40,524 nucleotides of DNA from Lachnospiraceae bacterium (GTDB taxonomy: Bacteria > Bacillota > Clostridia > Lachnospirales > Lachnospiraceae), in NCBI GenBank assembly GCA_017513005.1, contig JAFWDM010000096.1, positions 1 to 40,524 of the forward strand. Reading direction: 5' to 3'. Numbering within the stretch: position 1 is the stretch's first letter; each line of letters begins with the position of its first letter. This document shows positions 24,569 through 33,036 of the stretch, piece after piece. A program made the position numbers and the translations under genes. The notes under the pieces were generated by a model. That model made no database searches and was not told the origin of the DNA. It saw nothing but the letters and a program-made list of their open reading frames with translations.

Positions 24569-25105
24569 TCAAAAATCAAATTTTACGATCTCGCAGTTTT
24601 CGATCTTACAGGCGGCAAATTCATCGTTAGCCATATCCGAAAAATATGATTTTACAAAACGCACGATTCCGTTATGCGCGACCAGGATGCAGGTCTTTTT
24701 GTCCGTTTTCAGTTCATCCAGAAGGTTATAGATCCTCTGGGCGACGCGAAACATGGACTCGCCGGTTTCGAAGGAATTGATAAAACATTGCTTTGCCAGA
24801 AAAAACGCATGGCTGTTCCGGGGGCTTGTCCCTTCCCAGATGCCGAAATTCTGTTCAATGAGGCGGGGTTCGATCCGGACAGGGATCCCGGTGATCTCTG
24901 AAATGTGCATCGCTGTATCCTTCGCCCGCATCAGGGGTGAGCACAGGATCTCATCCGCCGAATATCCCAGGCCTATGAATCTGTTTCCTGTCAGAACTGC
25001 CTGCTCATGCCCTTTCTCCGTGAGGGGCACATCTGTTGCTCCGCAGATCCTGTCCGCCACATTCCAGCTGGATTCCCCGTGTCTGATAAAAAATACGTGT
25101 CCCAT
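24569..25105 (-). CDS. Histidine phosphatase (phosphoglycerate mutase-like)
   Basis: 178 aa. The catalytic RHGE motif is at the N-terminus (MGHVFFIRHGESSWN), followed by the TDVPLTEKGHEQA region, and the second histidine in VAHNGIVR. Substrate unknown; small members of this family act on sugar phosphates, nucleotides or cobalamin intermediates. ATG at 25105 behind AAAGGAGAGAA. It lies 31 bp after the metallophosphoesterase gene, so probably co-transcribed. Confidence 0.9.
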   Translation of the reverse strand: MGHVFFIRHGESSWNVADRICGATDVPLTEKGHEQAVLTGNRFIGLGYSADEILCSPLMRAKDTAMHISEITGIPVRIEPRLIEQNFGIWEGTSPRNSHAFFLAKQCFINSFETGESMFRVAQRIYNLLDELKTDKKTCILVAHNGIVRFVKSYFSDMANDEFAACKIENCEIVKFDF

Positions 25106-25136
25106 TCTTCTCTCCTTTGCCTCTTCCGTTCTCGTC

Positions 25137-25883
25137 TCAATCCAGCACCTTCAGCGGCTTCCACCGCAGATAATCCCCGGAAACCAGGTGGTAAGTCCTT
25201 CCCCGAAAGTCGCCATGGATACTGTCATAAAACCGGCTCTCCCCGTGGCAGTGCGCATAGATCACCTGCTCCGCACCGTACTCCTCCGCCATGTCGGTAA
25301 AGCCGCTGCGCTCCTCCAGAATGCTTGTGGGAGGGTAGTGCAGGAACATGATATATTTCCGGTATCCGTCCGCCCTCGCCAGCTCGAAAGACTTTCGCAG
25401 CCGCTGCAGTTCCCGGTCCACCAGCTTTTTCGCGTGGTCCTCCGCCTCTTCATCCCAGCCAACGATCCGGCCGCGGCGGTCAATATAAAAAGGCCCTTCA
25501 AAGGTATAGCCCTTCGTCCCGACCAGGGCGTAATCCCGATAGCTTTCGTAGCTGTCCTGCAGAAAAGTCAGATGCGGCTGATACAGCTCATTCAGCTTCT
25601 TCGTCTTCTTCGCATCCCAGAACATGTCGTGGTTGCCTCTGGTCAGGATCTTACGGCCGGGCAGGCCGCAGATATACAGCAGGTCCTGCCCGCATTCCGG
25701 TAGATTTTTTCCCCAGCTGTGATCGCCCGCCAGAACGAGCGTATCCACCTCTGTGACCAGCTTTGCACAGTTCTTTTTGAATTTCTCCTCATGATTTTTC
25801 CATACACGGCCATGCAGCTGCCCCGGTGCCTTCAGCACCGACTGATAGTGCAGATGCAGATCGCCGATCGCATACAGACTCAT
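25137..25883 (-). CDS. Metallophosphoesterase
   Basis: 248 aa calcineurin-type phosphoesterase. Metal ligands: GDLHLH (7-12), GDHSWG, GNHDMFW, a His in LHYPPTS and the final AHCHG. The order matches the family; the W in GDHSWG is typical of a clostridial branch of unknown substrate. ATG at 25883 behind GAGG. Sits 92 bp downstream of sbcC, in the same direction. Confidence 0.9.
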   Translation of the reverse strand: MSLYAIGDLHLHYQSVLKAPGQLHGRVWKNHEEKFKKNCAKLVTEVDTLVLAGDHSWGKNLPECGQDLLYICGLPGRKILTRGNHDMFWDAKKTKKLNELYQPHLTFLQDSYESYRDYALVGTKGYTFEGPFYIDRRGRIVGWDEEAEDHAKKLVDRELQRLRKSFELARADGYRKYIMFLHYPPTSILEERSGFTDMAEEYGAEQVIYAHCHGESRFYDSIHGDFRGRTYHLVSGDYLRWKPLKVLD

Positions 25884-25975
25884 ACTATACCTCGACTTTC
25901 CTGCCGGTCTGTAACCTTTCCTGCCGGTCCGGTAAAGAATCAGTGCTGCTTTAGGCGGGCCTGCACCGGAAAGGA

Positions 25976-28900
25976 TCAGTCGCCAAGGACGAGCCCTGTG
26001 CAGCTTCCATTTTCTCTGTCCTTTCGAACCACGATCTGTTTCCCGATCCTCGATTTGAGTTCACTGACATGGGAAATGATCCCTACCAGCCTCTCCCCGC
26101 CCTCGGTCAGGTCCTGCATTGCATTCATGGCCTGGTCAAGAGCATCCTGATCCAGAGAGCCGAAACCTTCGTCCACAAACATGGTATCAAGCCGGATACC
26201 ACCGGCGTGGGACTGGATCTCATCCGACAGGCCGATCGCCAGCGAGAGGGATGCCATGAAGGATTCTCCTCCGGAAAGGGATTTTACACTGCGCCTTGTC
26301 CCGTTGTAGTGATCAATGACCTCCAGGTCCAGGCCGGTCTGTTTCTGCCCCCCGCTCTCTGCCACATCACAGCGGCGCAGGTCATATTGACCGGAGGACA
26401 TGACCGAGAACCGGCTGTTGGCCCTTCCTATGATCCGGTCAAACAGCGACATCTGGACATAGGTCTCCAGTTCGACCTTGGCTTTTCCTCCGGTTTTGCC
26501 GGCGGCTGTGTCCGCGAGAGCGCTGAGATCGCGATGTTCTTTCTCTGCCTCAAGGGCCTGCGCACTGTGTTCTTCAAATTTCTTCAGCGCAATCTCATTG
26601 ATCTTCAGCCTGCCCGCAATCACTGCGGTCCGGCTTGTAAGCTCCTTCTGCCTGCGCTCGACTTTCTCAAACGCTTTCAGGTCCTCCTCCCTGTTATAGG
26701 CAGGTGCGGCAGCGATCTCGGCAGCGACGCGGTCGCGCCGGGCACCTGTCTCCAGGATCACCTTTGTCACAGTCTCCAAAGCTTTCCGGGCGTTTTCGAT
26801 GTCCGCAAGGATTTTGCTGCTCTCCTGCCTGAATGAACGGGCGGCCTCTTCTGCCTCCCTCCGCCCGGCGTATTGCAGTTTTTCCTTCAGCACATTGATA
26901 TTGCCCTGCAGGTTCGTCCGCTTCTGGGTCAGCGCCCCGATCCTGACCTGCAGATCGTTCGCCTCTCCGGACAGGGCGCGGATCCGGGCCTCCATCTTTT
27001 CGTTTTCTATTTTCAGCTGTTCTTTTCTCTTCTCCTGCTTTTCCAGACCTGCGATCAGTTCGTGACAGGCGGTTCTTTCTTTTTCAATGTCCGCTTTTTG
27101 CCGGCGTACTGAATCCCCGATCGAAACTCTGAATGCTTCCTCCGGTTCTTTTCCAAGGACGGCAGCCGCACTTTCTCTGACGGCCTTCCATCCGGATTCT
27201 GCCGTCGCCTCGGCAGACTTCACTTCGTCGTGCAGCACCCGGAGCGCTTCATCCATACGTCCTTTTTTCTTCTCACGTTCCGGAAGATCCGTCTCCAGCT
27301 GTTTTTTTCGGGTGGCTTTCCGGTTCAGGGCAGAGATCTCCTGCCCGAGGCTCTGCTCTTCTTCCTGCACGCGCCGGATCTCGGGGATAATGGCTTCCGC
27401 GTCTGCCTGCAATGCTTCCGCAAGAAGGCTGTCCTCTCCCAGGAGATCTGCAGACATTTTCCGGCACTGCTGTTTCTGTGAGTCCGCTTCCTGCCTTTTT
27501 GCAGCTGCCCGGTTCCCTGCCGCCGTGTACAGATCTGCCATATCCTCTTCGTCTTTCTCGGCTGCGGCCAGCTCTTTCCCGAATCCGATCCTCTCCTCTA
27601 TGGCCGCCTGCGCCTCCTTTTTCCTTGCAGCTGCCGCTTCACTCTCCCGGCGGTTGATCTCTGCCAGCGCAGCTGTCCTGCCGGATTCGGGAAGGGGCTC
27701 TTCGATTCCTTCCAGAAGCTTTTCGGTGTCCTCTTCGATCTGCTTTTCCAGGGCTTTTATCTTTTCAGACTGTGCACCGGCGTTTTCCTTTGCTTTTGAA
27801 AACGCCGCAATATCCCGGTCACGGATCACGGCCGCCTGCTCGACCGCATCCTGGGAGGGTACATCCTCCTCGCGTTTTCGGGGGGCAGGATGATGAATGG
27901 AGCCGCAGACAGGGCAGGGCTGACCGGGAACGAGCTGTGTGTCCGCAATGATTCCTGCCTGACCGGCCAGAAATCTCTGGTAGAGCCGGTTCCATGTCCC
28001 GGAAGACGCGGAGGATCGAAGGAATGCCTGCTGTCTTTCCTCCTCAAGACGGACAAGGGTCCTGTTTTCCTTCTCAAGCGAAGCTTCCAGCCTTTCCAGC
28101 CTTTTCAGTTCCTCTGCACGGCTGCCGGTTCGTTCGATCTCGTTTTTTGCCGCCTCGAAGGCTGCATCCGCATTTCTGCGCGCTTCGATTTTTTCTTTCA
28201 GGATCCCGATGTACGCTCTCTTTTCCCGAATCTTTTTGTCCAGTTCCCCTGCTTCCTCCTGCAGCTTCTGTGCTTCCTCCTCCAGGCCCTTCTGTTTCTG
28301 CAGGGCGGCGCGTAAGCTCTCCAGAGCCCGGCGCCTGTTGACAGTATCTTCAAGAGCATGGCTCTTTTCGCTGAGCCGGATCTCCACATCGGCCAGCTCC
28401 GCCAGTTCCTGCCGGAGTATATCGGTCTGCGCACTGAGCCGGCCGATCTCCTCCCCCTTTTTCTTCTCCTCCTCCTGCTTTTTCTCCAGATCGAGATCGC
28501 CCTCTGCGGCCTCTTTAATCTTCACAAGCAGGTTCTCCGCCCGCCCGAGGCGGTCTTCGATCATATCTTTGGATGCACGGGACCTGACCAGCTGCTCACC
28601 GACCGTACTCAGCTTCTCTAACTCTGCCTTCTGCTGCGCCAGTCCAGCCTCCAGGGTATCTTTCCCTGTATTTTTTTCCTCCAGACGGTTTTTCGCCTCT
28701 TCCTCTTCTGCCGCTGCCGCCTCCAGAGATTTCCTTTCCTCTTCGAGGCGGTCATACTCGCCCAGGCAGTTTTCCTCCACGGCCGCCAGCGCCAGGAGGC
28801 GGCCTGACTCCGGCTCCTTCTCCTCTGCCCTCTGCAGGGCCTCTTTCCGGACAGTTTCTTCCTTTTTCTTCTCCTCGAGAGATTCCGACAGGCTCTTCAC

Positions 28901-29764
28901 CTCCGCCTTCCTGCCCTCGATCTGCTCCGCTGCCTGAATATCGGCTATGAGCCTGTCATGCTCTTTTCCCAGGATCTCCTGTTGCTTTTTGATCTCCTCC
29001 CCGGCCTGACGGTCCGTCTCGATCAGCGCCTGCATGAGGACCAGGATCTCCTCCGTCGACTTCCTTTCCTGCAGAACCTCCTCCCGCCAGACCGTCCCGA
29101 TCTTCTCGTCACCGGAGGGGTCAACATTTTCGATGTCAGACAGGCATTTCTGGCGAAGGACGCTGCAGCGCTTCCAGGCTTCCCGCTCCTCCTCCTTGAG
29201 ACGGTCCTCCAGCTTCTGGTAATTTCCTGTGTGGAAGATCTTACTGAGGATGCCCTTGCGTTCCCTGGTCTCGGCCAGAAGAAGCTTCAGAAAGTCCCCC
29301 TGGGCGATCATGGAGATCCGGGCAAACTGGTCTTTGTCGATCCCCAGCAGGTCCTCGATGGTCTTTGTCACCTCACGTTCTTTCCTCTTTGCCAGACCGT
29401 CCGGGCCGGTCAGCTCCGCATCAGCAGGTTTTCTGGTCATCCTCCCGTCGCCTTTTCTGGACGGGCGGAGATATTCCGGATTTCGCGTGACTGTGTATGT
29501 CTTGCCGTTGCAGATAAATTCGAGCCGGACATAGGTCTCTGTCTCCGGCAGGGCATACTGGGAGCGCAGCATGGATTTTTCCCGGTTCTCGCCGCTGGCA
29601 ACTCCATACAGGGCAAAGCGGATGGCGTCGAAAATGGTCGTCTTGCCGGCCCCGGTGTCCCCGGTGATCAGGTACAGGCCCTCCGTGCCAAGCTTTTCAA
29701 AATCTATCGTCTCTCTGCCCGCATAGGGTCCAAAGGCGGACATTTCCAATCGAACTGGTCTCAT
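25976..29764 (-). CDS. sbcC: Exonuclease SbcC (Rad50-like ATPase)
   Basis: 1262 aa SMC-type ATPase, partner of SbcD in the MR-like nuclease that opens DNA hairpins and blocked ends. Walker A GDTGAGKTTIFDAI near residue 30, long coiled-coil arms to about 1090, the zinc hook PCPVCGSIHHP near residue 620, signature LSGGESFMASLSLA and Walker B FVDEGFGSLD near the end. The ATG at 29764 (MRPVRLEMSAFGPYAG) has AGGAGA ten bases upstream and matches other SbcC starts; an upstream TTG in frame has no ribosome binding site. Follows sbcD after 99 bp that contain a duplicated hairpin. Confidence 0.95.
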   Translation of the reverse strand: MRPVRLEMSAFGPYAGRETIDFEKLGTEGLYLITGDTGAGKTTIFDAIRFALYGVASGENREKSMLRSQYALPETETYVRLEFICNGKTYTVTRNPEYLRPSRKGDGRMTRKPADAELTGPDGLAKRKEREVTKTIEDLLGIDKDQFARISMIAQGDFLKLLLAETRERKGILSKIFHTGNYQKLEDRLKEEEREAWKRCSVLRQKCLSDIENVDPSGDEKIGTVWREEVLQERKSTEEILVLMQALIETDRQAGEEIKKQQEILGKEHDRLIADIQAAEQIEGRKAEVKSLSESLEEKKKEETVRKEALQRAEEKEPESGRLLALAAVEENCLGEYDRLEEERKSLEAAAAEEEEAKNRLEEKNTGKDTLEAGLAQQKAELEKLSTVGEQLVRSRASKDMIEDRLGRAENLLVKIKEAAEGDLDLEKKQEEEKKKGEEIGRLSAQTDILRQELAELADVEIRLSEKSHALEDTVNRRRALESLRAALQKQKGLEEEAQKLQEEAGELDKKIREKRAYIGILKEKIEARRNADAAFEAAKNEIERTGSRAEELKRLERLEASLEKENRTLVRLEEERQQAFLRSSASSGTWNRLYQRFLAGQAGIIADTQLVPGQPCPVCGSIHHPAPRKREEDVPSQDAVEQAAVIRDRDIAAFSKAKENAGAQSEKIKALEKQIEEDTEKLLEGIEEPLPESGRTAALAEINRRESEAAAARKKEAQAAIEERIGFGKELAAAEKDEEDMADLYTAAGNRAAAKRQEADSQKQQCRKMSADLLGEDSLLAEALQADAEAIIPEIRRVQEEEQSLGQEISALNRKATRKKQLETDLPEREKKKGRMDEALRVLHDEVKSAEATAESGWKAVRESAAAVLGKEPEEAFRVSIGDSVRRQKADIEKERTACHELIAGLEKQEKRKEQLKIENEKMEARIRALSGEANDLQVRIGALTQKRTNLQGNINVLKEKLQYAGRREAEEAARSFRQESSKILADIENARKALETVTKVILETGARRDRVAAEIAAAPAYNREEDLKAFEKVERRQKELTSRTAVIAGRLKINEIALKKFEEHSAQALEAEKEHRDLSALADTAAGKTGGKAKVELETYVQMSLFDRIIGRANSRFSVMSSGQYDLRRCDVAESGGQKQTGLDLEVIDHYNGTRRSVKSLSGGESFMASLSLAIGLSDEIQSHAGGIRLDTMFVDEGFGSLDQDALDQAMNAMQDLTEGGERLVGIISHVSELKSRIGKQIVVRKDRENGSCTGLVLGD

Positions 29765-29773
29765 ACCGGAATC

Positions 29774-29845
29774 GTCTCCTGTCTGTAGGGCCTCCAAAGG
29801 CCCGGTATTGTCTTCTGACTGTCTGGCCTCCAGGGGCCCGTTTTT
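29774..29845. repeat. 36-bp imperfect tandem repeat with hairpins, between sbcD and sbcC
   Basis: Two units (29774-29809, 29810-29845), each with GTCTxCTGxCTGTxxGGCCTCCA followed by GGCCCG and a T-richer end, so each forms a GGGCCT/AGGCCC stem. On the plus strand the second looks like a terminator; the genes run the other way. Confidence 0.65.
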
Positions 29846-29863
29846 TTCATCTTCTGCCTTCCC

Positions 29864-31030
29864 CTACAGATCTTCTCTCCATATCTCTTCGATCAGGCGG
29901 GACGCCAGCTGCGTCTGATACTCGTTCATGGCGGAGCCGTTCTGTTTGAGGAACAGCTCCTGCAGGATCTCGATCGGTTCCTTTTCGAGGGTCTCCTCAC
30001 CGGCGTCGATGTCGGACCGGGTCCGGGTCCGGGTATTGTCGTATTCGAGGTCCATAAGGTTTTTGTAAAAAAATCTGCGCAGCCTTGCGAGCGCCTGGTC
30101 GATATCCTGCTCATCGGTCAGGATGATCCTGTAATAGTCCTCTGCAGAGAGGGAAGCAGTAAAACCGGGCGACATAAGCGTACTGAAAGTGCCGCGCAGG
30201 GTCTTGAAATCGCGGGCAGCGGCAAGAGGGAGCAGGGAGTACTCCACATGCCCTTTCTCTTTGATCTCCAGGAGGGTCACGCTCTTTTTGTGTTTTTCCT
30301 CTGAGAAGGAATATTTGAGCGGCGAGCCGGCGTAGCGCACCATATCCCTGCCGATCCTCTGGGGACCGTGGAGATGACCGAGCGCCACATAATCAAAGGC
30401 GTCAAAGACGGAGTAATCCACGTTGTCGAGGCCGCCGATATGCTTCTGCTCCGAGTCGCACTCCTCCGGCCTTGTCCCGGAGGCAGTCACATACTGATGG
30501 CAGACGGCAATGTTCCTGGCTGCAGGATCGACCTGTGCATTCCGGATCAGAACATCCATGGCCTGTGTCCAGTCCGTGATCTTTTCCTCCGGATACGCCT
30601 CACGGACTACAGAGGGGTGTATATACGGAATCAGGTAGATATTGAGCGGCCCATATGCATCCTCCAAGCAGACAGGCCGGATGACAGGTGTATGCTGCCC
30701 GCCGCTGATCCGGGGGAAAATATGAATGCCGCTCTGCTCCATGACGCGGCCTCCATAGGAAACGCGCTCGGCAGAGTCATGGTTCCCGCTGATGATAAAG
30801 ATCTGCAGGTTCCTTTTGACAAGGTCGACCAGAAAATCGTCCATCAGATTCACGGCCTCCACGGAAGGGATCGACTTGTCATAGACATCCCCCGCGATAA
30901 TGACCCCGTCGGGCTTCTCCCTGTCTGCAAGCCCGACGATCTGCTCCAATATCTCCTTCTGATCCTCCAGCATCGGAAAGCCATTGACACGTTTTCCGAG
31001 GTGCAGATCTGCAAGATGGAAAAACTTCAT
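29864..31030 (-). CDS. sbcD: Exonuclease SbcD (Mre11-like nuclease)
   Basis: 388 aa nuclease subunit of SbcCD. Metal-binding motifs: LADLHLGKR (6-14), IIAGDVYDK, IISGNHDS, AVCHQY and ALGHLHGPQ. The C-terminal cap ends in the SbcC-binding tail. ATG at 31030 behind AAAGAGGTGAA. Pairs with sbcC just downstream. Confidence 0.95.
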   Translation of the reverse strand: MKFFHLADLHLGKRVNGFPMLEDQKEILEQIVGLADREKPDGVIIAGDVYDKSIPSVEAVNLMDDFLVDLVKRNLQIFIISGNHDSAERVSYGGRVMEQSGIHIFPRISGGQHTPVIRPVCLEDAYGPLNIYLIPYIHPSVVREAYPEEKITDWTQAMDVLIRNAQVDPAARNIAVCHQYVTASGTRPEECDSEQKHIGGLDNVDYSVFDAFDYVALGHLHGPQRIGRDMVRYAGSPLKYSFSEEKHKKSVTLLEIKEKGHVEYSLLPLAAARDFKTLRGTFSTLMSPGFTASLSAEDYYRIILTDEQDIDQALARLRRFFYKNLMDLEYDNTRTRTRSDIDAGEETLEKEPIEILQELFLKQNGSAMNEYQTQLASRLIEEIWREDL

Positions 31031-31257
31031 TTTTCACCTCTTTCTCCGCTTCCGCCCTTCGAGGGGGCGTGGGCAGCAACACCTGCAAAGGGATCGCAGG
31101 GATCCTGAACAGGCCATGCCGGCCAGGGAACTGCAGCGAAATACTCTGTACATTTTACTTGTCCGAATTCGCAGATTCTGCGCAAACTGTACTGTTATAC
31201 TCAGTACCGCATTTGTTTGCCGATGTGTATGTCCGGATCATTAGCGATGGCGTACAA
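31031..31257. other. Gap upstream of sbcD, no gene recognised
   Basis: Contains a GCCCTTCGAGGGGGC hairpin (about 31053-31068) that resembles the head of element C, and AT-rich sequence with TAAAAT (plausible -10 for sbcD on the minus strand, -35 unclear). No coding region supported. Confidence 0.4.
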
Positions 31258-31495
31258 TTATATTTCAACAACGGCAGGCAATAGCGTTAACGAGTATAAC
31301 AGGCCGGCAAATTCTGTAAGCGGTGCAAGCAGATAAAGGTCTGCCTGCGAGGTCGTCCAGCAGCCCGTCCGTGTAAATGAAACATGTATCGGCCCGGACC
31401 GGATCCGGCTTTCGGGATCCGCATCCGGCAGCACAAACAGTTACAATTACAAGCAGTGCAAATATGGAAAGTCGGTATTTTTTGCCTGCAGTCAT
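31258..31495 (-). pseudogene. Remnant of a nucleoside hydrolase-like lipoprotein gene
   Basis: ATG at 31495 behind GGAGGG, then a clean lipoprotein signal peptide (MTAGKKYRLSIFALLVIVTV, lipobox CAAGC) and IYTDGLLDDLA, which resembles the N-terminal Asp-rich motif of nucleoside hydrolases. That frame stops early. A second frame picks up as ADLYLLAPLTEFAGLLYSL, which resembles the family's LGPLTNLA motif, and stops at 31258. A full gene is about 300 codons, so a large internal deletion plus frame loss is the simplest reading. The 76-codon frame could still be made as a small lipoprotein. Confidence 0.55.
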
Positions 31496-31554
31496 AGCGG
31501 CCCTCCATAGAATACAAGAGCCTTAGTATAGTTGAAGTCGCCCGGCGCACCGGC

Positions 31555-32889
31555 TCAAAGTGTAAATTCTACATAATCGGCCCCTGCCTTGTCCGAGACC
31601 TCCTCAGATTTCGCGTAGGAAAAGTCCTCCGACTGGAGCAGGTCCATCATGCGCAGGTCCGGGTTCTGGTACATGAGGTCGAGCAGCTCGATGAAGTCGC
31701 GGATAACCTCGCGGGGGGTGATGTGCCGGTCGGCGCCGATCCGGCCGTATTCCAGTTTGATGAAGTCCGCCAGGGACTCTGTCCCGATGGTCCGCTCATA
31801 GCCGTAGAGGCCGGCGTGCATGTCGGACAGCTTCTCGCACAGAACCAGCATCTCCTCGGGGGTCAGGGGCTCCAAGCGGATGACCGGGGCCAGGAGGTCG
31901 CGGGCACCCGGACGGGAGAATTTTCCTTCTGCCAGCCGGGACCGCAGGGCCTCGTAGCTGTAGACGCCGCGCCGCTTGTCCTCGACGGCCTGGGGCGTCG
32001 CCCCCAGGATGATGCCCAGGTATTTTGCCTTGCCCTGCAGGGTGTCATTGTACATGGTCAGCATCTTTTCATAATTGTACTGGCGGGTGATAGAGTTGGG
32101 GATCTTGTAGATATTTACCAGCTCGTCGATCATGATCATCATGCCTGAATAGCCCGCCAGGCGGAAAAAGAGGGCAAAGAGCTTGAGGTACTCGTACCAG
32201 TCATCGTCCGTGATGATGATATTGACGCCCAGGGCCTCTTTGGCCTCCCGCTTGAGGGCGTATTCGCCGCGGAACCAGCGGACGACCTTCATCTTTTTCT
32301 CCACGTCGTCCTCCACATAGGCGTGGTAGTACATGGAAAGGAGCCGGGCGAACTCAAAGCCGTGGACCAGCTCGCTGACGGCGGCGGTGACTTCATAAAT
32401 CTTCTGATCCACTGCCCTGGTCAGGGCGGGGGCTCCGGGCGCATATCCCGTCTCCTGCAGGGTCTGCGTCTGGACGGTACTGATCCACCGGTCCAGGACC
32501 AAGGTCAGGGCCCCGCCCTCCGGCTTCGTTTTGGTGGAGAGGTTCCCGATCAGCTCCCGGTAGGTGGCCAGTCCCTGGCCCCGCGTCCCCTGGAGCCGCC
32601 GCTCGGGCGAAAGGTCCGCGTCCGCCACGATAAAGCCCCGGTCCATCACATAGTTGCGGATGGTCTGGATCAGGAAGCTCTTGCCGGACCCGTAGCGGCC
32701 CACGATAAAGCGGAAGGAGGCCCCTCCCTCCGAGATGATGTCCACATCGTGGAGCAGGGCTTCGATCTCGTTTTTCCGTCCGACTGTGATATAGGGCAGG
32801 CCGATCCTGGGGACCACGCCGCCCTTGAGTGAATTCAGCACCGTCTGCGCGATCCGCTTCGGTACCTTTTTATTTCTGCTGTCTGCCAT
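31555..32889 (-). CDS. P-loop ATPase of the DUF2791/BrxD family
   Basis: 444 aa AAA-like ATPase. Walker A GRYGSGKS (64-71), Walker B MIMIDE (251-256) followed by LVNIYKIPN, a sensor-like GIILGATPQAVEDKRRGVYS and a C-terminal RHITPREVIRDFIELLDLM region. This is the P-loop family once called DUF2791, which includes BrxD of BREX phage-defence systems; the match is by eye. ATG at 32889 behind GGAGAAG. Third gene of the helicase-TerB-ATPase set, 147 bp after the TerB gene, with a possible promoter of its own. Confidence 0.85.
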   Translation of the reverse strand: MADSRNKKVPKRIAQTVLNSLKGGVVPRIGLPYITVGRKNEIEALLHDVDIISEGGASFRFIVGRYGSGKSFLIQTIRNYVMDRGFIVADADLSPERRLQGTRGQGLATYRELIGNLSTKTKPEGGALTLVLDRWISTVQTQTLQETGYAPGAPALTRAVDQKIYEVTAAVSELVHGFEFARLLSMYYHAYVEDDVEKKMKVVRWFRGEYALKREAKEALGVNIIITDDDWYEYLKLFALFFRLAGYSGMMIMIDELVNIYKIPNSITRQYNYEKMLTMYNDTLQGKAKYLGIILGATPQAVEDKRRGVYSYEALRSRLAEGKFSRPGARDLLAPVIRLEPLTPEEMLVLCEKLSDMHAGLYGYERTIGTESLADFIKLEYGRIGADRHITPREVIRDFIELLDLMYQNPDLRMMDLLQSEDFSYAKSEEVSDKAGADYVEFTL

Positions 32890-32929
32890 CTGTTATGCTT
32901 CTCCGTGATCTTCTTCTGAATAATCTCCT

Positions 32930-32957
32930 ATTATCTATGATCTTCTCTATCTGTCGA
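32930..32957 (-). promoter_or_regulatory. Possible internal promoter of the BrxD-type ATPase
   Basis: Minus strand: TCGACA (32952-32957), 16-bp spacer, GATAAT (32930-32935), each one base off consensus. A perfect AAAAAACGTTTTTT palindrome lies upstream at 32975-32988. Confidence 0.45.
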
Positions 32958-33036
32958 TATATCTCACGATTGTTAAAAAACGTTTTTTCGTGCTCCGGAT
33001 CCCGTCAGTCCGGATCCGTTTCCCGGCCTCCGGCGC

